In this document: positions 1-6,018 of the stretch, one piece after another
Numbering within the stretch: position 1 is the first letter of the stretch
How the letters are laid out: every line of letters starts with the position of its first letter
From: Lachnoclostridium sp. UBA3320
GTDB lineage: Bacteria > Bacillota > Clostridia > Lachnospirales > Lachnospiraceae
NCBI GenBank assembly: GCA_002361175.1
Contig: DESG01000083.1
Coordinates: 1 to 6,356, forward strand
DNA: 6,356 nt
Reading direction: 5' to 3'
Position numbers and translations under genes: made by a program
Notes under the pieces: model-generated
Seen by the model: the letters and a program-made list of their open reading frames with translations, nothing else
Databases searched by the model: none
What the model was told of the DNA's origin: nothing

Positions 1-145
1 AACTCTTTCATTTTTATAAATGTATATCCATTTTTTACAAAACATTGAAACAGTAGAAAATATACAATTTATATTTACTACATATTTTATTTGTTTACCA
101 GTTTTATTTATTTATTGGTTATATATTTATAAAAATGAAAGAGTT
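1..145. repeat. 26-bp inverted repeat bracketing a 93-bp AT-rich spacer (possible invertible promoter)
   Basis: Positions 1-26 and 120-145 are reverse complements at 25 of 26 positions. The first 21 bases (1-21 with 125-145) pair perfectly; then comes one mismatch (22 with 124) and four more pairs. The enclosed spacer is 27-119. The left arm may extend beyond the window edge. The right arm contains the ATG of the PadR gene, and the left arm therefore carries the same start context (ATGAAAGAGTT) on the minus strand at 11 to 1. The spacer has weak promoter-like hexamers facing both ways, for example TTGAAA (45-50) with TATATT (70-75) rightward. A promoter-sized segment between long inverted repeats is the layout of a site-specific invertible switch. 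No recombinase gene is in the window, and an assembly or amplification hairpin artefact at a contig end gives the same picture. Confidence 0.7.
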
Positions 146-461
146 AATAAAATTGGATGCACAGATTAAAAAGGGAATTTTAGAAATGTGCTTATTGTAT
201 AAATTATCGGAAAAAGATTATTATGGATATAGTTTAATGAGAGAGATGAAGATAATGTTTCCAGAAGTTAATGATAGTACTTTTTATGCAGTGTTAAGGA
301 GGTTAAAAAAAGAGGGGACTGCAGATGTGTATTATGGAGAGGAATCAAAAGGACCTAAAAGGAAATATTATAAGATAACAGAATATGGTTTAAAAGTTTT
401 GGAAAAATATATATATGACTGGAATAAGTTAAAAGATATAGTTATGCAACTGGGAATATAA
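135..461 (+). CDS. PadR-family transcriptional regulator
   Basis: This is a 108-residue protein of the short PadR type, a cytoplasmic dimeric winged-helix repressor family that often controls its own gene plus neighbouring membrane or efflux genes. The helix-turn-helix is readable as the YYGYSLMREM region (residues 29-38), then the recognition helix NDSTFYAVLRRLKKEG (46-61), then the wing with GPKRKYYKITEYG (73-85). The remaining C-terminal helix to residue 108 would serve dimerisation. The length fits complete clostridial members. The ATG lies inside the right arm of the 120-145 inverted repeat, and no Shine-Dalgarno sequence is visible upstream, so initiation may be leaderless or weak. The frame stays open upstream to 57 but offers no ATG, GTG or TTG start. 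The usual downstream partners of PadR (DUF1700-type membrane proteins or ABC exporters) are absent, so the target is unknown. Confidence 0.93.
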   Translation: MKELIKLDAQIKKGILEMCLLYKLSEKDYYGYSLMREMKIMFPEVNDSTFYAVLRRLKKEGTADVYYGEESKGPKRKYYKITEYGLKVLEKYIYDWNKLKDIVMQLGI

Positions 462-493
462 TATTATTTTGATGATAATATAGTTAAAAATTA

Positions 494-1067
494 AACTTAC
501 AACGCAATATATATTTATAAAATTTACAAATTAATAATGAAAGAAAGGTACTTAAATATGGAAAAAATAAAGTATCAATTAGTACTAGAGCTGCAGAAAT
601 TCCAGTTGCTCCAGAGGATTTTGGACAACCAATTGAAGTGAATGTATATGAAGAAGATGATGGAAGTATTGTAACTGAGAAAATATATTTTGTGCCTGAT
701 GAAGACTCACATGGCATTTCATTACATTCTTCAAGTGGTAAAGGTTGGTATAAAAATGAAAAAGAACATACTTGGGGTAGTGGAACTGTTATGAAGTATT
801 ATGCACAAGGATATTTTGTGTGGAAAAATGGAACAGTAAGTGTTAGTTCACCAAGTGGTGAAGTTAGTAATGTTCCTAATTCAGTGACTATATCAAATAA
901 GAAAACAGAAACTGGTACAGGAAAATATGCTGGAGTATTTAATAATTATGCATATGTAGAGTTTTCATTTACAGCTACTAATATGATAGGTCTTGATACA
1001 GATTTTTCAGTAGCAATAAGAATCAGTGAAAGTGGTAACAACATTTAATCAAAGTGCGTTGTAAGTT
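494..1067. repeat. 13-bp perfect inverted repeat flanking the hypothetical gene
   Basis: AACTTACAACGCA at 494-506 is the exact reverse complement of 1055-1067. The arms sit about 50 bases before the likely translation start and 7 bases after the stop codon of the gene between them, so they bracket one gene almost exactly. The arms are less AT-rich than their surroundings, which makes chance pairing less likely. They could be terminal repeats of a small mobile cassette, recombination sites, or a chance pairing. No target-site duplication was seen outside the arms and no transposase lies within them. Confidence 0.5.
638..1048 (+). CDS. Hypothetical beta-rich protein with a lost or frameshifted 5' end
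   Basis: I do not recognise the family. From the GTG at 638 the product has 136 residues, but the same frame is open from 521 and looks coding well before the GTG (STRAAEIPVAPEDFGQPIEV precedes it). No ATG, GTG or TTG lies in frame before 638, and GTG-638 has no ribosome binding site. A good site (GAAAGG, 543-548) precedes an ATG at 558, which is in another frame and runs into TGA after 28 codons. One extra A in the run at 562-567 would join that ATG to the long frame and give about 163 residues starting MEKNKVSISTRAA. The protein is rich in Ser, Thr, Gly, Asn and aromatics, with alternating strands such as YAYVEFSFTATN and FSVAIRIS near the C terminus, so it is probably a beta-sandwich domain. 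No signal peptide is visible in either version. It may be a decayed secreted protein, a natural frameshift or a sequencing error. Confidence 0.6.
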   Translation: MNVYEEDDGSIVTEKIYFVPDEDSHGISLHSSSGKGWYKNEKEHTWGSGTVMKYYAQGYFVWKNGTVSVSSPSGEVSNVPNSVTISNKKTETGTGKYAGVFNNYAYVEFSFTATNMIGLDTDFSVAIRISESGNNI

Positions 1068-1090
1068 GTTGACAATATTTGTTATTAATA

Positions 1091-1133
1091 TAGGAAGTAA
1101 CAATATATGATGTATAGTTACTTCCTATTTTTT
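1091..1133 (+). terminator. Rho-independent terminator after the hypothetical gene
   Basis: An 11-bp perfect stem pairs TAGGAAGTAAC (1091-1101) with GTTACTTCCTA (1117-1127) around a 15-nt loop, followed directly by six T residues (1128-1133). It lies about 40 bases after the stop codon at 1048 and would separate this accessory gene from the transporter operon downstream. The loop is long for a classical terminator, but stem and T-run are convincing. Confidence 0.85.
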
Positions 1134-1167
1134 AGTTGTGTTTATCACCAGTTTACAACTTTTATAA

Positions 1168-1425
1168 ATAGAAAAAATTTATTTCCAATCTGATGGAGGC
1201 GCATTGATGAAGAAAAGTGTGGAAATACTTGGAGCAGAGTTTGTATTAGATGAGTTCCATATACAGAAATATATAAGAAGAATGGCACGTTTTTTAGGAG
1301 ATACAAAAGAAATCAGAGAAGAAAACAAAAAGCAAATACAAAAATTGATTGAAAACGGAAATAAGAAAAAACTGGAAGAATGGGTTGAGAATACAAAAGT
1401 TGGTTTAGTAGAAATATTTACATGA
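1168..1425 (+). pseudogene. ISLre2-family (UPF0236) transposase remnant
   Basis: The frame opens after a TAA at 1165-1167 and reads IEKIYFQSDGGALMKKSVEI, followed by a stretch containing GAEFVLDEFHIQKYIRRMAR. This matches the central catalytic part of ISLre2-type transposases, where a conserved aspartate in an (S/G)DG motif is followed by a D-x-FH-x-x-KYI motif. The full protein is usually around 450-480 residues; about 85 codons remain, ending at TGA 1423-1425, so both the N-terminal and C-terminal thirds are missing. The TTG at 1204 would give a 73-residue product but is not a convincing gene start. This is a dead fragment marking past insertion. Its last bases (TTTACA, 1417-1422) double as the -35 box of the downstream operon promoter. 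Confidence 0.8.
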
Positions 1426-1445
1426 ATCCTTAATTGTGCTATAAT
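1417..1445 (+). promoter_or_regulatory. Sigma-70-type (SigA) promoter for the transporter operon
   Basis: A -35 hexamer TTTACA (1417-1422), an exact 17-bp spacer and a perfect -10 TATAAT (1440-1445) preceded by TGC (1437-1439) form a strong extended -10 promoter. The predicted transcript starts near 1452, giving a leader of about 28 bases with AGGAGG at 1468-1473, six bases before the ATG at 1480. The short leader leaves little room for a riboswitch or attenuator. The -35 box overlaps the 3' end of the transposase remnant. Confidence 0.85.
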
Positions 1446-1479
1446 TTAATAAATTTACATCAATCAGAGGAGGTCTTAT

Positions 1480-3384
1480 ATGAAAAGTCACGAAAGTTTT
1501 AAACCGTATATTCCGGCGGATAAAGTAATGCCTGAATTTACAATCACTTCTTTAATACTAGGGGCAGTGCTTGCTGTTGTATTCGGTGGAGCTAATGCAT
1601 ATCTTGGTTTGCGTGTAGGTATGACAGTTTCAGCTTCTATTCCTGCCGCAGTTGTTTCTATGGGTATAATCAGACAAATTTTAAGAAAAGACTCTATACT
1701 TGAAAACAATATGGTACAAACTATTGGTTCTGCTGGTGAATCGCTTGCCGCTGGTGCAATCTTTACTTTGCCAGCATTATTTATGTGGGCGCAGGAAGAT
1801 TCTACGATATCTGCTCCGCATTTTTTTGAAATTGCAGCAATTACTATATGTGGTGGTCTGCTTGGCGTACTTTTTATGGTACCGCTTAGGACTGCTTTAA
1901 TCGTTGAGGAACATGGTGTACTGCCGTTTCCAGAGGGCACAGCTTGTGCTGAAGTGCTTCTTGCTGGTGAAAAAGGTGGTTCAAAATCTAAAATAGTATT
2001 TTCAGGTCTTGGTATCTCAGCAGCTTACAAATTTATAGCTGATGGGGTATGTCTTTTTAACTCAGAAGCTGACTGGCAGATTAAACCACTTAAAGGCGCT
2101 GGTTTTGGCATTGATGTACTTCCTGCTCTTGCTGGTGTTGGTTATATCTGTGGATTACAAATAGCAGGTTATATGTTTGCTGGTGGCATTATCGCATGGA
2201 TTGTACTTATGCCATTAATTGCACTGTTTGGCGCAGATGCACTAATTGCTCCCGCTGATAAAGTAATAAGCGATATGACAACTAACCAGATATGGGGCAG
2301 TTATATACGTTATATCGGTGCAGGTGCTGTAGCAGCAGGTGGTATCATAAGTCTTTTAAAAACTTTGCCAACTATAGTCAAAACATTTCGCAAAGCTATA
2401 CAGGGGTTTGGACATAAAGAAGAAAACCAGCTTCGCACTAATAGAGATTTGCCTATGTCATTTGTACTTGGCGGAGCTTTAGCTATCGCTATTATAATAT
2501 GGGTTATGCCATCTATTCCAATCAGCTTTCTTGGAGCTTTAATTATTGTTATATTTGGATTTTTCTTTGCTACAGTATCAAGCCGCATGGTAGGGCTTGT
2601 AGGCTCTTCTAACAACCCCGTCTCAGGTATGGCTATAGCAACTCTTCTTATAGCAACTGCATTATTAAAGGCTACAGGCAATACAGGACATGCAGGCATG
2701 GTATCTGCTATATGTATCGGTACTGTAATATGTATTGTAGCTGCGATGGCAGGTGATACTTCACAGGATTTAAAAACAGGCTATATTGTAGGTGCTACAC
2801 CTATGCGCCAGCAAGTTGGTGAATTGTTTGGTGCTGTAATTTCAGGTCTTGCCATAGGGGGTGTAATGTACCTTTTAAATGCTGCATGGGGATTTGGCTC
2901 TAACGAACTTCCTGCTCCACAGGCATCACTTATGAAACTTGTAGTAGAAGGTGTAATGGGCGGTTCACTTCCATGGGGACTTGTATTTTGTGGTGTAGGA
3001 CTTGCAGTAGCAATCGAAGTGCTAGGACTTCCTGTACTCCCTGTTGCTATCGGTCTTTATCTGCCAATACATCTTTCAACACCTATATTTTTAGGAGGAA
3101 TTATTCGTTGGTTTATGGAAAATAAAAAGAAGTGTAAGTCTGAGGATGAACGCAAAGAATTTATTGAAAATGGTGTTTTATACAGTTCAGGACTTATAGC
3201 TGGAGAAGGTATTGTAGGTATACTCCTTGCTGTACTTGCAATTATACCATTTAATGATGGTTCATTTGCAGACTATATAAACCTTGGAGGGGTATTTGGC
3301 AACACAGGCAGTATAATTTTCTTTGCATTATTACTTGCGTCACTTATTTTCTTCTCTTTACAAAAAGATAAGGAAAAATTTTAA
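1480..3384 (+). CDS. OPT-family oligopeptide transporter
   Basis: This is a 634-residue polytopic membrane protein of the oligopeptide transporter (OPT) family, bacterial branch. These proteins act as secondary carriers, generally thought to be driven by protons, that import short peptides or related compounds; the exact substrate cannot be read from sequence. Many hydrophobic segments span the protein from about residue 22 to the C terminus, with a short charged cytoplasmic start (MKSHESFKPYIPADK). Family-typical segments include GGANAYLGLRVGMTVSASIP (36-55), MVQTIGSAGESLAAG (78-92), LPFPEGTACAEVL (148-160), SSRMVGLVGSSNNPVSGM (367-384) and GDTSQDLKTGY (425-435). The length is normal and the gene looks intact. 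The start is fixed by AGGAGG at 1468-1473. It is the first gene of a unit with the PqqD-like gene 41 bases downstream and pepD after that, which supports a peptide-uptake role. Confidence 0.95.
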   Translation: MKSHESFKPYIPADKVMPEFTITSLILGAVLAVVFGGANAYLGLRVGMTVSASIPAAVVSMGIIRQILRKDSILENNMVQTIGSAGESLAAGAIFTLPALFMWAQEDSTISAPHFFEIAAITICGGLLGVLFMVPLRTALIVEEHGVLPFPEGTACAEVLLAGEKGGSKSKIVFSGLGISAAYKFIADGVCLFNSEADWQIKPLKGAGFGIDVLPALAGVGYICGLQIAGYMFAGGIIAWIVLMPLIALFGADALIAPADKVISDMTTNQIWGSYIRYIGAGAVAAGGIISLLKTLPTIVKTFRKAIQGFGHKEENQLRTNRDLPMSFVLGGALAIAIIIWVMPSIPISFLGALIIVIFGFFFATVSSRMVGLVGSSNNPVSGMAIATLLIATALLKATGNTGHAGMVSAICIGTVICIVAAMAGDTSQDLKTGYIVGATPMRQQVGELFGAVISGLAIGGVMYLLNAAWGFGSNELPAPQASLMKLVVEGVMGGSLPWGLVFCGVGLAVAIEVLGLPVLPVAIGLYLPIHLSTPIFLGGIIRWFMENKKKCKSEDERKEFIENGVLYSSGLIAGEGIVGILLAVLAIIPFNDGSFADYINLGGVFGNTGSIIFFALLLASLIFFSLQKDKEKF

Positions 3385-3390
3385 TTAATG

Positions 3391-3399
3391 TGATATAAT
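3391..3399 (+). promoter_or_regulatory. Possible internal extended -10 promoter before the PqqD-like gene
   Basis: TGATATAAT at 3391-3399 matches an extended -10 element (TG, one base, TATAAT). No good -35 hexamer lies 16-18 bases upstream. If used, transcription would start near 3406, which would place the AAAGG ribosome binding site (3406-3410) at the very 5' end of the transcript. It could give the downstream pair expression independent of the transporter. In this AT-rich gap it may also be coincidence. Confidence 0.4.
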
Positions 3400-3425
3400 A
3401 TATAGAAAGGTATCTGCATATAATT

Positions 3426-3791
3426 ATGGGCAAAAAAACTAAAAGGGTGTCATCAAATTACATGGATACAGTAATGTACCACAATCCTTTATATAAGTGG
3501 TCTATCAATGAAGATGACATAGTAGTAATAGATGTTATAAATATAGGTATACATCATAAAATAGCACAGAAATTTTTCCATAAGCCTAAGATAAGTCATA
3601 TATCACTTGATAAATATGGTTCTAAACTTTGGGCATCTATAGACGGAAATAATTCTGTTTATGACATTCTAAATATTATGTCAGATACATTTCCTGACGA
3701 AAAAAAATATATGTTAAACCGTGTCGTTGCATTTATGCAGACCTTACAGAGAAACAAATTTATTTATGTATTAGGCACTAAAAAAGAGTAA
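3426..3791 (+). CDS. PqqD-like (RiPP recognition element fold) protein
   Basis: This 121-residue protein has a C-terminal PqqD-type domain, readable as LDKYGSKLWASIDGNNSVYD (61-80), then a helix ending DTFPDEKKYMLNRVV (87-101), then FMQTLQRNKFIYV (103-115). This is the usual PqqD pattern of 'W..iDG..tv.di' followed by 'V..F...L..n.fI'. An N-terminal extension of about 57 residues (NPLYKWSINEDDIVVIDVIN at 20-39, then IAQKFFHKPKISHI) resembles the version common in Clostridia. PqqD folds bind leader peptides for modifying enzymes in PQQ and other ribosomal peptide pathways, but no radical SAM enzyme, precursor or protease of that kind is present. The gene lies between a peptide transporter and a peptidase, so a peptide-binding or regulatory role is plausible but inferred. 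The Shine-Dalgarno AAAGG (3406-3410) is 15 bases from the ATG, unusually far, so translation may be weak. Confidence 0.82.
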   Translation: MGKKTKRVSSNYMDTVMYHNPLYKWSINEDDIVVIDVINIGIHHKIAQKFFHKPKISHISLDKYGSKLWASIDGNNSVYDILNIMSDTFPDEKKYMLNRVVAFMQTLQRNKFIYVLGTKKE

Positions 3792-3803
3792 GGAGCACTA
3801 TTT

Positions 3804-5270
3804 ATGGGTATTTTATCAAACTTAGAACCAGCACCAGTTTTTAAATATTTTGAAAAAATATGCAGTATTCCTCATGGCTCTGGCAATACAGAAGCAATAA
3901 GCAATTTCTGTGTTTCATTTGCCAAAGAACATGGACTTGATTTTCTTCAAGACAAAAAAAATAACGTAATAATATGGAAGAAAGGCACAAAAGGATATGA
4001 AAATTCCCCTTCTGTAATAATACAAGGTCATCTTGATATGGTGTGTGAAAAAGAAGAAGGATGTAATATTGACTTTGAAAAAGACGGACTTAAGCTGCAA
4101 CTTGAAAATAGCATTATTTCTGCCAAAGGCACTACTCTTGGAGGGGATGATGGAATTGCAATAGCATATGCGCTGGCAATACTTGAATCCGATGATATAC
4201 CTCACCCACCGATTGAAGCAGTTTTTACAGTTGATGAAGAAATTGGTATGTTTGGTGCTGCAGCACTTGACTGCACACCTTTAAAATCACGTATCATGCT
4301 TAATATTGACTCAGAGGAAGAAGGATATCTGCTTGTAAGCTGTGCTGGAGGTATTACAGTTACTGCACATCTTCCAGTTAAGAGGAATAAAATAAAAGGT
4401 ATTCCTGTAACAGTCAAGGTAAGTGGACTTAAAGGAGGACACTCTGGTATTGATATAAATAAAGGACGTGCTAATTCAAATGTTATTATGGGACGTACAC
4501 TTTACACACTTTCAAAACTTTTTGTATTTAATATACTATCTATAAATGGCGGCTTAAAAGATAATGCTATTCCAAGGGAAACAACTGCAGAGCTTATATT
4601 TGAAGAAAGTATTAGTATTTCTGAGGTTAAAGAGTATTTAGAAAGATTAAATAAGACATATGCTTATGAATACCATGTAGAAGATGCTGATATAAAACTT
4701 GGTCTAAAAGAAAGTGTTTCTGATAATGCTGATACAGATGGATATAATGCATTCGATGATAATACTACATCTAAAATTATAACAGCACTTGAAAACTTTC
4801 CTAATGGTATACAAAGCATGAGCCATGATATAGAAGGGCTTGTACAGACTTCTCTTAATCTTGGTGTACTTACAACCTGTGAAAATGAAGTAAAATATAA
4901 TTACTCTGTGCGAAGCAGTGTAGGCACTGAAAAGGAAAATATAGTAGACCGTATAGAATGTCTTACTCAAATGCTTGAAGGTACTATGTCTTATACAAGT
5001 AATTATCCTGCATGGGAATATAATAAAGACTCTCCACTTCGTGACCTTATGGTAAAAGTCTATGAAGAAAAGTTTGGAAAGAAGCCTGTAGTCCAAGCAG
5101 TTCATGCAGGCGTTGAATGTGGACTTTTTGCTGGTAAGCTGCCTGGACTTGACTGTGTGTCTTATGGTCCTAATTTGAAAAATATTCATACCACACAAGA
5201 ATATATGGAGGCAGAAAGTGTACTAAGGACATGGGAATACACACTTGAAATACTTAAACGCTTAAAATAA
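3804..5270 (+). CDS. pepD: PepD, aminoacyl-histidine dipeptidase (peptidase family M20C)
   Basis: This is a 488-residue cytosolic metallodipeptidase, close to the 485 residues of E. coli PepD. It hydrolyses Xaa-His and a broad range of other dipeptides using two zinc ions. The metal and catalytic residues fall where the family needs them: HLD at 76-78 (zinc His76, catalytic Asp78), GGDDG with Asp115 bridging the metals, DEE with Glu145 as general base and Glu146 as ligand, Asp169 in LNIDSEEEG, and His462 in NLKNIHTTQEY. GLKGGHSGIDINKGRANSN (208-226) marks the lid or dimer domain insert. The gene is intact. Its ribosome binding site TAAGGAG (3789-3795) overlaps the stop codon of the PqqD-like gene, eight bases before the ATG, so the two are almost certainly co-transcribed and may be translationally coupled. 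With the upstream OPT transporter it would complete the import and cleavage of small peptides. Confidence 0.96.
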   Translation: MGILSNLEPAPVFKYFEKICSIPHGSGNTEAISNFCVSFAKEHGLDFLQDKKNNVIIWKKGTKGYENSPSVIIQGHLDMVCEKEEGCNIDFEKDGLKLQLENSIISAKGTTLGGDDGIAIAYALAILESDDIPHPPIEAVFTVDEEIGMFGAAALDCTPLKSRIMLNIDSEEEGYLLVSCAGGITVTAHLPVKRNKIKGIPVTVKVSGLKGGHSGIDINKGRANSNVIMGRTLYTLSKLFVFNILSINGGLKDNAIPRETTAELIFEESISISEVKEYLERLNKTYAYEYHVEDADIKLGLKESVSDNADTDGYNAFDDNTTSKIITALENFPNGIQSMSHDIEGLVQTSLNLGVLTTCENEVKYNYSVRSSVGTEKENIVDRIECLTQMLEGTMSYTSNYPAWEYNKDSPLRDLMVKVYEEKFGKKPVVQAVHAGVECGLFAGKLPGLDCVSYGPNLKNIHTTQEYMEAESVLRTWEYTLEILKRLK

Positions 5271-5284
5271 TCAATTCTATATTA

Positions 5285-5809
5285 TTATGGATTATGTGCT
5301 GGATAAGTAACTTTTATCTGGCACATTTTCATCGCCTCTAGTGCATTTTCGTGTGACTGTGGCGTAACTCCTGCACAACATGATGCATCTACAGAAATAT
5401 TTTTCTCTGGATAATGTGCCTTTAAAATAAGAGCATTAGAAATTACACAAATATCAGTACACAGCCCTACAAGCTCTATCTCATCATAGCATTTAACTTC
5501 ATTTGGCAAATCTACGCTTCCAAAAGTATTTTTTTCAATAACTTTAAGTGCATATTTCTTTAAATCAGGCACAATCTCCCAGCCACTACTTCCCTTTATA
5601 CAATGTTCTACAGGAAGATTTTTGCCCTCAGATGTATTAAGATAATCACTATAGTGTGTATCTTTTGTAAATATTATATCTATATTATTTTTAATTGCAA
5701 ACTCTGCTTTCTTTACAACCGCTGGCACAATACACTTTGCTTCATTAGTTCCAAGTGAACCATCTACAAAATCATTCTGCATATCAATAATAATAAGAAC
5801 CTTGCGCAT
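5285..5809 (-). CDS. Isochorismatase-family cysteine hydrolase, probable nicotinamidase
   Basis: This 174-residue alpha/beta hydrolase has the family's catalytic triad: Asp9 in IIIDMQNDF, Lys93 in IEKNTFGS and Cys121 in GLCTDICV. A metal-binding set like that of PncA nicotinamidases is also present: Asp50 and His52 in TKDTHYSD, and His69 in LPVEHCIKG. Nicotinamidase would convert nicotinamide to nicotinate for NAD salvage. Short clostridial members of similar size are often annotated only as cysteine hydrolases, so the substrate is not certain. The start is fixed by GGAGGAG on the minus strand (5823-5817), seven bases before the ATG. The gene converges on pepD with a 14-base gap, and I see no convincing terminator between them, so the two transcripts probably overlap. 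It has its own promoter at 5844-5872 and no obvious functional link to the peptide operon. Confidence 0.9.
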   Translation of the reverse strand: MRKVLIIIDMQNDFVDGSLGTNEAKCIVPAVVKKAEFAIKNNIDIIFTKDTHYSDYLNTSEGKNLPVEHCIKGSSGWEIVPDLKKYALKVIEKNTFGSVDLPNEVKCYDEIELVGLCTDICVISNALILKAHYPEKNISVDASCCAGVTPQSHENALEAMKMCQIKVTYPAHNP

Positions 5810-5843
5810 AATTAATCTCCTCCAAATAAAAATTCTATATTAA

Positions 5844-5872
5844 ATTATAAACATTTTAAGTATATAAAGCAA
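5844..5872 (-). promoter_or_regulatory. Promoter of the isochorismatase-family gene
   Basis: On the minus strand TTGCTT (5872-5867) is followed by a 17-bp spacer and a perfect TATAAT (5849-5844). The transcript would begin near 5837, about 28 bases before the ATG at 5809, with GGAGGAG between them. The -10 is strong and the -35 keeps only TTG. Confidence 0.6.
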
Positions 5873-5932
5873 TAGCAGAAAAATTTGTAACAGAGAGTAC
5901 TAATAGTAATACAGAAGATATATTTGTTAATA

Positions 5933-5961
5933 CTGACAATATTTCGCCATATAGTGATAAT
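5933..5961 (+). promoter_or_regulatory. Promoter of the leucine-rich-repeat-like gene
   Basis: CTGACA (5933-5938) and GATAAT (5956-5961) each match the SigA consensus at five of six positions and are exactly 17 bp apart. Transcription would begin near 5968, ahead of the AAAGGAGG ribosome binding site at 5984-5991. Confidence 0.65.
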
Positions 5962-5983
5962 ACAATTATTATTAATAAAACTA

Positions 5984-6018
5984 AAAGGAGGACGCAAGAA
6001 AAATCTTGTTTATTTAAT
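5984..6018 (+). promoter_or_regulatory. Distant ribosome binding site with an intervening hairpin
   Basis: A near-perfect Shine-Dalgarno AAAGGAGG ends at 5991, but the only suitable ATG is at 6019, 27 bases away. Between them CAAGA (5995-5999) pairs with TCTTG (6004-6008) across an AAAA loop, with a possible extra G-U pair (5994 and 6009). Folding this stem would leave about 11 unpaired bases between the binding site and the ATG, which is a workable distance. The only in-between start-like codon, TTG at 6006, reads TTG TTT ATT TAA and stops at once. Confidence 0.5.

Noticed and set aside
57..134. Upstream in-frame extension of the PadR gene into hydrophobic sequence.
   Set aside because: The frame is open but has no usable start codon. 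PadR proteins begin close to the KLDAQIKKG segment, so the ATG at 135 is kept.
461..481. ATATTAT/ATAATAT hairpin (461-467 with 475-481) just after the PadR stop codon, considered as a terminator.
   Set aside because: The stem is only seven A-T pairs and no T-run follows, so in this AT-rich DNA it is not convincing.
484..717. Minus-strand open frame of 77 codons opposite the hypothetical gene.
   Set aside because: It is a shadow of the plus-strand frame, with no ribosome binding site and low-complexity Ser-rich translation.
494..1067. Reading the 13-bp inverted repeat as integron attC recombination sites.
   Set aside because: The arms do not match the GTTRRRY / RYYYAAC core sites of attC, and no integrase is seen.
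1488..1940. Minus-strand open frame of 150 codons inside the OPT transporter gene.
   Set aside because: It is antisense to a well-supported membrane protein, has no ribosome binding site, and its composition mirrors the opposite-strand codons.
4704..5198. Minus-strand open frame of 164 codons inside pepD.
   Set aside because: pepD is complete with all catalytic residues on the other strand; this translation has no recognisable motif or start signal.
5268..5294. ATAATC/GATTAT pairing (5268-5273 with 5289-5294) between the convergent genes as a bidirectional terminator.
   Set aside because: The six pairs are mostly A-T with a 15-base loop and overlap both coding ends; the stability is too low to support a call.
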